In this document: piece by piece, positions 1-7,848 of the stretch
How the letters are laid out: each line of letters begins with the position of its first letter
Numbering within the stretch: the stretch's first letter is position 1
DNA from: an uncultured Verrucomicrobiales bacterium
GTDB lineage: Bacteria > Verrucomicrobiota > Verrucomicrobiia > Verrucomicrobiales > Akkermansiaceae
Length of the DNA: 33,623 bases
NCBI GenBank assembly: GCA_949373085.1
Contig: CASICJ010000065.1
Location: 1-33,623 of the forward strand
Reading direction: 5' to 3'
The notes under the pieces: generated by a model
Told to the model about the DNA's origin: nothing
The model's database searches: none
What the model saw: only the letters and a program-made list of their open reading frames with translations
Made by a program: the position numbers and the translations under genes

Positions 1-8
1 GCAATCAA

Positions 9-37
9 AACCCGCTTTGCATCTACGCAGGCGGGTT
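9..37. terminator. Possible intrinsic terminator hairpin
   Basis: A 7-bp perfect stem, AACCCGC (9-15) with GCGGGTT (31-37), encloses a 15-nt loop. Reading leftward, the stem runs into GCGGGTTTTG. Reading rightward, it runs into GCGGGTTGTTCTC. Either T-rich tail could support termination. No gene for it is visible on the left, so it may end a gene outside the window. This is a structure-only call. Confidence 0.35.
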
Positions 38-76
38 GTTCTCTGAATCCCCTGCCCCGATTCCTCTAAAGCGGTT

Positions 77-101
77 CGGGGATCAGTGAGAGTTGGTTCG
101 G
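77..101 (+). repeat. Dispersed repeat, left copy
   Basis: This 25-nt segment matches 33555-33579 at 23 of 25 positions in the same orientation; both copies end in AGAGTTGGTTCGG. Similarity continues upstream with gaps: both copies are preceded by a CCCCG...CTCTAA...GGTTCG pattern (56-77 here, 33520-33541 on the right), but the right copy carries about 13 extra nt. The two copies lie in intergenic DNA at opposite ends of the window. This suggests a genome-wide intergenic repeat family, although flanking direct repeats of a mobile region cannot be excluded. Confidence 0.5.
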
Positions 102-127
102 TGAGAAGGCTGCGGGGGAAACGGAGG

Positions 128-229
128 CGGTAGTAGTAGTTCTCCAGGGAAGGTGCTTTTTCTCCGAGTTGAGGGTTATAACCTTAATAACTAAAAAATA
201 TTCTATTCTAAAAACTACTACTACTACCG
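128..229. repeat. Triplet-rich inverted repeat
   Basis: CGGTAGTAGTAGTT (128-141) is the reverse complement of the segment at 213-229, except that the right arm has one extra CTA unit. The arms are about 71 nt apart. Transcribed, they could form a long stem. The triplet character suggests slippage-prone simple sequence; no function is assigned. Confidence 0.45.
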
Positions 230-393
230 ACTACCACATACTCAATCTGCCTCCCCTCGCAGTCCCCGCAGAAGAGGCCGATCAATTTTTTTCTCAGCAC
301 CCTATTATATACAGACCAACCCACCCAAAAAACCGCACCCCCACCGGTGGCGTATCTCCCCTTCCCACCACTCCCTTTTCAGAGATCCAGTGA

Positions 394-1263
394 TCAGGTC
401 ACCATTTCTGGACCACTTTGAATGTTAGGCTCAGGCCTTGGATGGTTCATGGCAAATTGATTAGGACTCTGGAAGCCTAATTTGCTGTGTGGATGCACTC
501 GATTGTAAAGAAGGCGCCATTCTTCAATGACGATTTGAGCCTCCAGGACGCTCAAAAAATCTTCCTGGTTCAGGCATTCATCTCGCAATCGATTGTGAAA
601 ACTCTCCACATGACCATTTTGCCAGGGGCTTCCTGGATCAATATAGAGCGACCTAATTCCCAGATCCTTAAACCAACTTTGAACCTCTTTCGCGATGAAC
701 TCGGATCCATTATCACTCCGGATGCATTGGGGCACACCACGCTCACTCATTACTTCACTTAATGCATTGAGGATATCACCACTTCGGAGCCTTCGTTGCG
801 CTCGGATGGTCAGACATTGACGGGTATATTCATCGATGAGGGTCAAGAGCTTCAAAGGAACTCCATTCTCAGTGCGGGTGTGCACAAAATCCCAGCTCCA
901 GACCTCATTCACAGAGCCTGCTTTGGTTGGGAGTGCTGTTGAAGTTCCTCCTCGTCTTCTACGAGGCTTCTTGCCTTTGATTCCCAGCCCTTCCAGTCTC
1001 CTGACTTGCTGAACGAGCTTTCGGCCAACCTTCCATCCTTCACGCATCAACAGCGCTCTGATTCGACGATATCCATAGCGGGGATACTTCCGACTCAAAG
1101 CGATGATGCGCTCAATCAGTTTCTTTTTCCCATCGCCTCCACGCTCACGGTAGTGCCAGCTCGAACGTGACAAACTCAGGTAACGGCACGCACGACGCAC
1201 CGAGCAAAGACCTGACTCAACAACCGAGGACACTAACCGCTTCTTGGCGGAGACGCTTACCAC
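394..1263 (-). CDS. IS3-family transposase OrfB (DDE integrase-type)
   Basis: This 289-residue catalytic half of an IS3 transposase has an N-terminal helix-turn-helix-like HTH_21 region (residues 20-100) and an rve/RNase H-fold integrase core (about 118-275). The DDE triad is visible: D125 in WSWDFVHT, D184 in RSDNGSEF, and E220 in GHVESF, 36 residues after D184. It ends with the usual VHPHSKLGFQSPNQF-type tail. The apparent start is a GTG immediately after the slippery A8G run. The protein is therefore most likely made mainly as an OrfAB fusion through -1 frameshifting from orfA, with which it overlaps by 7 nt. No internal stop or lost catalytic residue was seen, so the element could still be active. 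Confidence 0.92.
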   Translation of the reverse strand: MVSVSAKKRLVSSVVESGLCSVRRACRYLSLSRSSWHYRERGGDGKKKLIERIIALSRKYPRYGYRRIRALLMREGWKVGRKLVQQVRRLEGLGIKGKKPRRRRGGTSTALPTKAGSVNEVWSWDFVHTRTENGVPLKLLTLIDEYTRQCLTIRAQRRLRSGDILNALSEVMSERGVPQCIRSDNGSEFIAKEVQSWFKDLGIRSLYIDPGSPWQNGHVESFHNRLRDECLNQEDFLSVLEAQIVIEEWRLLYNRVHPHSKLGFQSPNQFAMNHPRPEPNIQSGPEMVT

Positions 1264-1523
1264 TTTTTTTTCAAGCTCTCTTCCAACACACGGTTTTTGA
1301 GCATCTCGTCGGCGAGCATCTTTTTGAGTTCCCCATTTTCGTTCACGAGTTCCTTGAAGCGTTTGGCGTCAGCCATCTCCATGCGACCATATTTTCGTCT
1401 CCATCGATAGAAGGTCTGCACGCAGATATTCTCTTCACGGCAGACCTCTTCGACGGTCTGACCACCGTCGGCCTTGCGGATGATTCGGATGATTTCCTCT
1501 GTCTTATGTCTCTTCTTTTTCAT
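1257..1523 (-). CDS. IS3-family transposase OrfA (HTH, DNA-binding subunit)
   Basis: This 88-residue protein of the Transposase_8/HTH_Tnp_1 type has an N-terminal helix-turn-helix (about residues 7-45, with VEEVCREENICVQTFYRWRR). A Leu/Glu/Lys-rich leucine-zipper-like helix follows (about 50-88). OrfA proteins bind the terminal repeats and regulate transposition. The 3' end reads AAA AAA AAG TGG TAA: eight consecutive A then G at 1264-1271, a canonical place for -1 ribosomal slippage into orfB. The length is typical for the family. Confidence 0.9.
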   Translation of the reverse strand: MKKKRHKTEEIIRIIRKADGGQTVEEVCREENICVQTFYRWRRKYGRMEMADAKRFKELVNENGELKKMLADEMLKNRVLEESLKKKW

Positions 1524-1664
1524 GTCTTAGTTTAGGTTCTACGAACCCAAACCTAACATCTCAAATGGTCCAGTTTTTGGAGGTCAGATCAATTGGTTTT
1601 GGGAACTTTTGATTAGTAACCTGGCTTAAGACGTTTTCTTTCTCTCAACTGCCCCCCCTGAGTT

Positions 1665-4600
1665 CTAAGGCATGGAAACCTTGATCCGGTAGAAAGAAGC
1701 ATCGACTGGAGCGGAGTCGTCGGTGAGTAAGACAGTTCCTTCGGCGGCCAGGGGTCCCTGGGAGCTAACGGAGGTCCATTTTCCGTCCAGCTCAGTGTTG
1801 CGTTGGAGGACGTAGATCCGACCTGATTTACCGGCACATTCTGCGGAAAACGTGGTTCCGGTCTTCATTACTGTGGTAAATTTCAGGAAGTCGATCGAAT
1901 TGTTCGGATCGGTTCCCGCGGTGTATTCGTTGATGTTGGTCACTCCGTCCTTATCCGGATCGGCAACGTCGGCGGCGAGACCGCTGTCCAAGATAGTTCC
2001 AAAATTTTCTTGGCGCCAGGTTTCCAGTGAGCTTGTCAGCTGGTCCTCTTCGTAAGTAAATGTGACGGTGGTGAGTTGGCCCCCGGTCACCTCCACTTCT
2101 TGCATCTCAGGGGCTTGGAATCCATCGACCGGGTTGAACACGAGGTTGTATTTACCTGCAGACAGACCGCTTTTTAGTGAGCCCCCCTGTCGCCAAGTGG
2201 ATTCTGGAACAAGTTGCCACCCCGCTCCCATCGCGGTTGCACTCGCAGGCTTAATCACTACCCGGAGCGCTCCAGGGTCGGTGGCGTTGATGTTTCCTGC
2301 AACGCTTGTATGGGTGATACCACCCCCGGTGTTGTTTTCACCACCATTGCCGCTGGCCTCTGCCCGGAGGAATAGGTCTACGACGTCGCTGTCGATCGCC
2401 CTGACAACGGCCTGACCTGAGCCGCCGAGATAAATCGCGGCGGGATAAAAGGCCCCGTTGGAATGACGTGCGAACAGGGGGCCACCAGAGATTCCCCCTA
2501 CTCCATAAACCGCCGAGGTAATCCAAGTCTCACCGAAGGCCGGGGTCAAGGCATCGCTAAAAACCGGGGTAGCGTGCACTTTGCCAAGGTCGCCCTCCGG
2601 GATGCCGTCAACCGGGTAGCCAGCCAGCATCTTCTCCACAGAAGAACTCAGGAACTCGTTCTCGTCCTTGGCCTCACTTGCTAAAAATCCACCGACGCCT
2701 CCACGACCAGCCTCTTCCTGGAAATACAGGACGGCGTAGTCCAGATCCTGGGACTCCGGCGTCCCTTCTCCCGGTTGCACTCCTTGTTCCTGTCGGGCAT
2801 CCGCATAACCTGCAGCCAAGTAAAAACCCCGGGGAGTTTGTGGCATCGGTTCATGCTCAGAGGAGTGGCGCTGGAAAAGCCATTGCAGATCCGAAATGAA
2901 ACTCAGAGATCCATCATCAAAAACCACGTGGCCAGCCGTGGCGACAACCCGACGTTTCACCACAAAGCCCGTACTGGATCCCACCGGGCTCCGGATCTGG
3001 CCGAGATAAGCAAGCGGCAGATCCTCATTATTGGAGACGTCCGTAAAGGAGACCGCCCCCGCCCCCTTGCCGGTTGGATTATTGGCATAAACATAAGTCA
3101 TGGTTAGCGCGCCTGGAACGCCATCTTCGACTCTCACGGAGGTTGTTGGTGGGGTGACCCGATCTGCCACCGGCTTGCTTTCCACCAAGTAAGTGCCCGG
3201 CGTCAGTCCGCTGATCTCTAGCTGGCGGTCCCGCCAAACGGTTTCCCCTGAGAAGCGCCACTGTGCCCCCGCCAGATTATCGGGCTTAAGAGACACCGTC
3301 AGAGTGCCCGTACCGCTGGCAGGTGTTCGAAAATAGGTAGCTTCCAACACTTGCTTCGAGTTACCGCTAGTAAGGCTGACGGTTTCGGTCGGGGGTGAGA
3401 TGAACCCCGGGACCGGCCGAAACTCAAGTAGACGGTCTCCACTGGCCAGGTTCGCAACGATTTCTTCGGACACGCGCCACTGTCGCTCTCCGGCAAAGCG
3501 CCACCCTCCCATTTCAGGTGGATCAATGTTCACCGTAACTTCACCTGTCGCCGAAGTCGGCGGATCGGGGAAGGTTTGATCTAGGCCGGATAGCAGGCTC
3601 AGTGAAAACGTTCCTGTTTCGCTCAGCCCCGTGCCACCCGAACCAACCGCTCGGATCCGGTAATGATACGTCGTGCCTTGAGCCAATCCAGTCAGAGTGG
3701 CCTGAACTTCGATTGAGCCCTCCCCCGACACCACAGCAGGTGTCGCTGGCACCTTAATAGCGTCAGCTGATGTTTTATCTTCAGGCCAATACTCGAAATC
3801 AACGGTAGCATCCGCCCCCCTGGCATCCACGCTCCCAACAACTTGTGCCCGGGTCGTCGAGAGTGCGCTTGCACCACCCAGCACCGACACCGGTTCGGTC
3901 AAGGTCCGGAAACTCCCCTGTCCACTCACTGCTGTCCCGCCAATGCTAAAGGCCACGAGGCGGTAATAATATGTTTGCCCCGCATCTAGACCCGCAATTT
4001 GCGCACTAACCTCCGTCTCCACGCTGCCCGTAACCATTTCTGGCTCTGCCATGACAAAGCTCGAGAAGCTATTTCCGTCAAGGCCATACTGAAAGATCAC
4101 GTCGGCATCGAAGTTACGGGCATTGACAAGGCCATTGAGACGCGCAGTCCCCGGGGTAATCTCGCTAGCCGGGACAATCGCGACAATTGGTTTGGCAAGG
4201 GTCGAAAAGCTCTGCACGGGACTAACCGTTTCAACGGCACTGCTCGTTATTATGCGGAACCGGTAGTAGTAAGTGGTGCCCATGGTAAGGCCGCTCACGG
4301 TCCTGCCGACCTCTATCCCTTGATAACCGGCAAGGGTCAGCGGGATAGCAACCGTATTCGAAAAAGCGACACCATCGGTGCCGTATTCGATCAGGACCTC
4401 CTCAACAACTGCTCCCCGTGGGTTGACAATGGATTTCAGGACTGCGCTTGTGCTGGTGAGACCCTCCAAGGGCTGCGGTGGTGCTAAAAGATAGGCTGTG
4501 GGAACTCCGCGATACACCAGGCGAAATATTGCACCACTCGTACCAAAAGCCGTTTGAGTACCGTAAAGATCCCCATCGGGGCCCACCACGAGGGGGGCTT

Positions 4601-7565
4601 CCGGGGATCCATCATTCCTAAATTCGTGAAACGTGGTCACGACCCCCTCAGGAGTCATCGTGAAGACCGTCCCCTTGCCGTCTGCTCCGCCGGAGGCTGT
4701 CGTTCCATAGAAGTCTCCGTCACTACCCTCCACCAAGGGGACTGTGGGCTCCCACCCATTATCGTCGGTCTCCCACGCACCAAAATCAAAGAGGGTCGTT
4801 AACACTCCCTCGGGCGTGATCTTGAAGATCGTCCCTTTGTCATCAGCGCCGCCGGAGGCTGTCGTTCCATAGAAGTCCCCGTCGCCGCCCTGCATCAAGG
4901 CGGCCTGGGGATCCCTGCCAGCCTCGTCGGTCTGGCTTTCACCAAAATCAAAGAGGGTCGTTAACACTCCCCCGGGCGTCATCTTGAAGACCGTACCGTC
5001 GTCGTCTATGCCACCTGAAGGAGTCGTTCCGTAAAAATTCCCGTCACTATCCTGCACCATGGCGGCGGTGCCGGCGCTTCCAAGATTGTCGCCCTCGATA
5101 CCAGTAAACTGAACAAGCGTCGTTAACACGCCCGCAGGCGTCATCCTAAAAACTGTGCCATGGTTGGTCGCGCCGCCTTCAGCAGTTGTTCCGTAGAAGT
5201 TACCGTCGCTGCCCTGCACCAAAGCGGCTGTGGGAGAGTAACCATAATCTTCATTCTCGCTTCTACCGAACTCAACCAGCGTCGTTAACACTCCCTCGGG
5301 TGTGATCTTGAAAACTGTGCCACCGTCGTCCGCACCGCCGAATTCAGTTGTTCCGTAGAAGTTACCGTCGCTGCCCTGAACTAAGGCGGCCTGAGGAGAA
5401 CGTCCCAGATTGGGCTCTACTAATCCGGTAAACTCAACCAGCCTCGTTGCTACGCCCGCAGGCGTAATCTTAAAGACTGTGCCGGAGTCAGTCGCGCCAT
5501 CGAATTCAGTTGTTCCATAGAAGTTTCCATCATTGCCGAGGACCAACGCGGCTGCAGGACTGCCACCCACACCGCCACCCCCCCGGGCGGCAAAGTCAAT
5601 CAGTGTAGTCAACACTCCCTCAGGCGTCACTTTAAAGACCGTTCCCACATCATTACCATTAAAACCACCTCTACTAGTCATTCCATAAAAATCTCCACCA
5701 CTGCTCAGAACCAAGGCGCTATCGGGAAAAGCCCCCACGTCGGTATCCCCGGTTCCACTAAACTCGACCAGGGTCGTTAACACTCCCTCAGCTGTCATCC
5801 TAAAGATCGTGCCTTGGTTGTGCGCGCCGCCAAAAGGAGTTGTTCCATAAAAGTTCCCGTCACTACCCAGCACCAAGGCGGCGCTATTGGGGCCCTCGAC
5901 TCCAGTAAACTGCACAAGCGTCGTCAACTCCCCGCCAGGTGTGATCTTGAAAGCCGTCCCATAGCCGATCCCACCAAGATAAGTTGTTCCATAAAAGTCA
6001 CCGTCGTTGCCCTGCACCAAGGCGGCGTAGGAACGGCTACCGTTGTCATTTCTGCCGAATTCAAAAAGAGTCGTTAACACTCCCTCAGCTGTCATCCTGA
6101 AGATCGTGCCTTGGTTGTCTGCACCGCCAAAAGGAGTTGTTCCGTAAAAGTTCCCGTCACTACCCTGCACCAAAGCAGCTTCGGGCGAACTACCCAGATT
6201 GGGACCCTCGGTGCCCGTAAAATTTAGCAGAGTCGTTAACACGCCCGCAGGCGTCATTCTGAAGATCGTGCCATGGTTGAGGATCGTGCCATCAACCTCG
6301 TCGCGGCCACTGGTCGCTCCGTAAAAGTCTCCGTCGCTACCCTGAACCAAGGTGGCTAGGAGGTTCTCACCTTTGGCAAATTCAACCAAGGTAGTAAACA
6401 CTCCCTCAGTTGTAACCTTGAAGATCGTAGCTGGAATATCGCCAAATCTTCCAGTCGTCCCATAAAATTCTCCATCACGGAACTGTACTAAGGTAACTCC
6501 ACCTTGGGCCCCTCCTTTATTGGGACCCGTTTTGCCCGAGAATTCAGCCAGCGTCGTGATCATCCTGTCAGGCGTCATCCTGAAGAGCGTGCCGTTGTCA
6601 GTTGCACCGCCGATAGAAGTCGCGCCGTAGAAATCGCCGTCGACACCCTGCACCAAACAGCCCAAGGGCAAACTGCCCGCTGAAGCTTCAAAGGTATACA
6701 TCTTCTGGAATACAGGGTGGATGGACAGTTCCAGCAAAAACGGGCCTCGTTTAGTCGAATAACCACTCACCCGAACCCGGTAGCTTGCTCCTTCTTCAGC
6801 TGCCAATATCACTACAGCATCTCCTTCACCGTCCAGTGGATCACTCTCGTCAAGGACAGTCAGTGCTCTCGCTTCTTCGCCAGTAAAAATAGCGAGTTGA
6901 GCATCCCAATCAGCCGTCAATCGAATGCTAAAAGTCCCGGTTGCAGGAGCTCTCCATAAAAACCATACGGATCCGCCTGCCTCGAATCCAGCGGTGGTTA
7001 CCGGTTCACCGGGTTCCATAGTAGCGCCATAATTGCTTCCGGATAATTCTCCCTCCACCTCCGTCCCCTCAATCACCTGTGGATTGGCAAGGTTGTCGTT
7101 TGCAGGGGGAGGAACCTTTGACCAATCCAGCACAAACGGGCCGCTCTCACCTTGAAAACCCGTGACCCGCACCTGGTAGTTTGCACCTTCGTTGACCCAC
7201 ACCATCACGAAATCGCCACCAAGGGAATCCGTATCGTTTTCACTATGGAGAGTCAGGCCCGCCAAATCTTCGCCACTAAAAATTCCAAGTTGGGAATCAA
7301 AGCCAGCCGTCAATTCAAACCTGAAAACTCCGGTTTCGGGAGCTTCCCATGAAAACCATACGGACCCGCCTGCTTCAAATTTGTCGGTTTCTGTCGGTTC
7401 ACCGTCTTCGAGAGTAGCATTCACATTGCTTCCCGATACGTTACCTGAGACTTCGGCAATCATCTGTGGATTAGCAAAGTTGTTATTTGTAGGCTCCTGC
7501 CCATAGAGCGGATTCCCAAGGCAGAGAATCAGAATGAGCAGAAGATTTTGTCCTCTGAATCTCAT
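1665..7565 (-). CDS. Giant secreted GloVer-repeat protein with trypsin-like protease domain
   Basis: The 1966-residue product starts with a signal peptide (about 1-22, ending YGQ). Two PPC-like beta modules follow (about 25-150 and 155-290), each with GSVWFSW or GSVWFLW. Residues about 295-1022 hold some 14 tandem units of 45-55 residues of the type GSDGNFYGTT..GG...GTVFKITP.G.LTTL, matching the GloVer repeat family; these probably form beta-propeller-like blades. Three Fn3-like domains (about 1028-1328) and two PEGA-like domains (about 1330-1500) precede a trypsin-like protease (about 1510-1735). Its triad is H1546 (TAGHVV), D1609 (DLDYAVL) and S1693 (GGISGGPLF). A third PEGA-like module follows. 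The tail has a calcium-binding thrombospondin-3-like motif (DPDKDGVTNINEY), common in Verrucomicrobiota exoproteins. It stands alone, divergent from the FecR gene. The substrate is unknown. Confidence 0.85.
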   Translation of the reverse strand: MRFRGQNLLLILILCLGNPLYGQEPTNNNFANPQMIAEVSGNVSGSNVNATLEDGEPTETDKFEAGGSVWFSWEAPETGVFRFELTAGFDSQLGIFSGEDLAGLTLHSENDTDSLGGDFVMVWVNEGANYQVRVTGFQGESGPFVLDWSKVPPPANDNLANPQVIEGTEVEGELSGSNYGATMEPGEPVTTAGFEAGGSVWFLWRAPATGTFSIRLTADWDAQLAIFTGEEARALTVLDESDPLDGEGDAVVILAAEEGASYRVRVSGYSTKRGPFLLELSIHPVFQKMYTFEASAGSLPLGCLVQGVDGDFYGATSIGGATDNGTLFRMTPDRMITTLAEFSGKTGPNKGGAQGGVTLVQFRDGEFYGTTGRFGDIPATIFKVTTEGVFTTLVEFAKGENLLATLVQGSDGDFYGATSGRDEVDGTILNHGTIFRMTPAGVLTTLLNFTGTEGPNLGSSPEAALVQGSDGNFYGTTPFGGADNQGTIFRMTAEGVLTTLFEFGRNDNGSRSYAALVQGNDGDFYGTTYLGGIGYGTAFKITPGGELTTLVQFTGVEGPNSAALVLGSDGNFYGTTPFGGAHNQGTIFRMTAEGVLTTLVEFSGTGDTDVGAFPDSALVLSSGGDFYGMTSRGGFNGNDVGTVFKVTPEGVLTTLIDFAARGGGGVGGSPAAALVLGNDGNFYGTTEFDGATDSGTVFKITPAGVATRLVEFTGLVEPNLGRSPQAALVQGSDGNFYGTTEFGGADDGGTVFKITPEGVLTTLVEFGRSENEDYGYSPTAALVQGSDGNFYGTTAEGGATNHGTVFRMTPAGVLTTLVQFTGIEGDNLGSAGTAAMVQDSDGNFYGTTPSGGIDDDGTVFKMTPGGVLTTLFDFGESQTDEAGRDPQAALMQGGDGDFYGTTASGGADDKGTIFKITPEGVLTTLFDFGAWETDDNGWEPTVPLVEGSDGDFYGTTASGGADGKGTVFTMTPEGVVTTFHEFRNDGSPEAPLVVGPDGDLYGTQTAFGTSGAIFRLVYRGVPTAYLLAPPQPLEGLTSTSAVLKSIVNPRGAVVEEVLIEYGTDGVAFSNTVAIPLTLAGYQGIEVGRTVSGLTMGTTYYYRFRIITSSAVETVSPVQSFSTLAKPIVAIVPASEITPGTARLNGLVNARNFDADVIFQYGLDGNSFSSFVMAEPEMVTGSVETEVSAQIAGLDAGQTYYYRLVAFSIGGTAVSGQGSFRTLTEPVSVLGGASALSTTRAQVVGSVDARGADATVDFEYWPEDKTSADAIKVPATPAVVSGEGSIEVQATLTGLAQGTTYHYRIRAVGSGGTGLSETGTFSLSLLSGLDQTFPDPPTSATGEVTVNIDPPEMGGWRFAGERQWRVSEEIVANLASGDRLLEFRPVPGFISPPTETVSLTSGNSKQVLEATYFRTPASGTGTLTVSLKPDNLAGAQWRFSGETVWRDRQLEISGLTPGTYLVESKPVADRVTPPTTSVRVEDGVPGALTMTYVYANNPTGKGAGAVSFTDVSNNEDLPLAYLGQIRSPVGSSTGFVVKRRVVATAGHVVFDDGSLSFISDLQWLFQRHSSEHEPMPQTPRGFYLAAGYADARQEQGVQPGEGTPESQDLDYAVLYFQEEAGRGGVGGFLASEAKDENEFLSSSVEKMLAGYPVDGIPEGDLGKVHATPVFSDALTPAFGETWITSAVYGVGGISGGPLFARHSNGAFYPAAIYLGGSGQAVVRAIDSDVVDLFLRAEASGNGGENNTGGGITHTSVAGNINATDPGALRVVIKPASATAMGAGWQLVPESTWRQGGSLKSGLSAGKYNLVFNPVDGFQAPEMQEVEVTGGQLTTVTFTYEEDQLTSSLETWRQENFGTILDSGLAADVADPDKDGVTNINEYTAGTDPNNSIDFLKFTTVMKTGTTFSAECAGKSGRIYVLQRNTELDGKWTSVSSQGPLAAEGTVLLTDDSAPVDASFYRIKVSMP
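4500..6680 (-). repeat. Tandem GloVer-repeat coding array (about 14 units)
   Basis: Inside the giant gene, roughly 150-165 bp units recur, each encoding the core D-G-[ND]-F-Y-G-T-T followed by G-T-[IV]-F-[KR]-[IM]-T. Twelve to thirteen units are canonical. Unit 2 (near 6400-6500) and the last unit (near 4510-4600) diverge. Some units are nearly identical: those around 5800-5850 and 6090-6150 share the PFGGA.NQGTIFRMTAEGVLTT pattern. This suggests recent duplication or gene conversion. Boundaries are approximate. Confidence 0.75.
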
Positions 7566-7848
7566 CTTAAATTTTTCTGAATATACGTCTCACCCATCGA
7601 TTCATTTAGTCCATTTTCTTTGATGACCACCTATTTTTAACAAAGTATTCAAAAGTCCGATAGAATTGAAATCACAAAATAGATAGCGAGGAGTAAATAA
7701 TCTTTATCAACTACTCAATCATCTAACCAGAAATAAGCTAACAAAAAGAGGAAGGTCAGCGTGACGAGTTTGAAGAATTTTAAGTCGAGGCAATGACTAA
7801 AGTTTTCCCTTGTTGGGAATAGCGGAAATCGCTAACAGGTTCTTTAAT
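7566..7848. promoter_or_regulatory. Divergent intergenic region between giant protein and FecR-family gene
   Basis: This 283-nt region must hold the promoters of two genes that face away from each other. It is A/T-rich around 7620-7740. I could not pick out a convincing -35/-10 pair or operator. A small AGCG...CGCT inverted repeat sits at 7821-7833. The promoter role follows from gene orientation only. Confidence 0.4.

Larger units (their letters stand above)
38..390. other. Gene-free stretch left of the IS element
   Basis: I see no convincing gene here. A short open frame (169-393) has low-complexity, Pro/Thr-rich composition, runs into the IS end and has no recognisable family. The stretch holds a dispersed-repeat copy at 77-101, a triplet-rich inverted repeat (128-141 with 213-229), an A/T-rich patch at 180-215, a C-rich tract at 315-380 and a 10-bp palindrome CCACCGGTGG at 341-350. 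Confidence 0.5.
391..1591 (-). mobile_element. IS3-family insertion sequence, about 1.2 kb, apparently complete
   Basis: Imperfect terminal inverted repeats of about 39-40 bp bound the element at 391-429 and 1552-1591. Both begin TGATC and share the blocks CTGGACCA and ATGTTAGG. Inside are two overlapping minus-strand genes, orfA and orfB, joined by an A8G slippery run, which is the classic IS3 arrangement. orfA resembles the IS407-like group. The orfB stop codon lies inside the left repeat. No 3-4 bp target duplication is visible (CCAG on the left, ATTG on the right). That is compatible with later rearrangement or with my end assignment being slightly off. Confidence 0.85.

Noticed and set aside
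169..393. Plus-strand open frame of 74 codons at the left end
   Set aside because: It is low-complexity, Pro/Thr-rich, and its stop region falls in the IS terminal repeat. No homology is recognised.
4500..6680. Regular repeats of about 150-165 bp that could suggest a CRISPR-like array
   Set aside because: The units are too long, imperfect and in frame, and they encode GloVer protein repeats.
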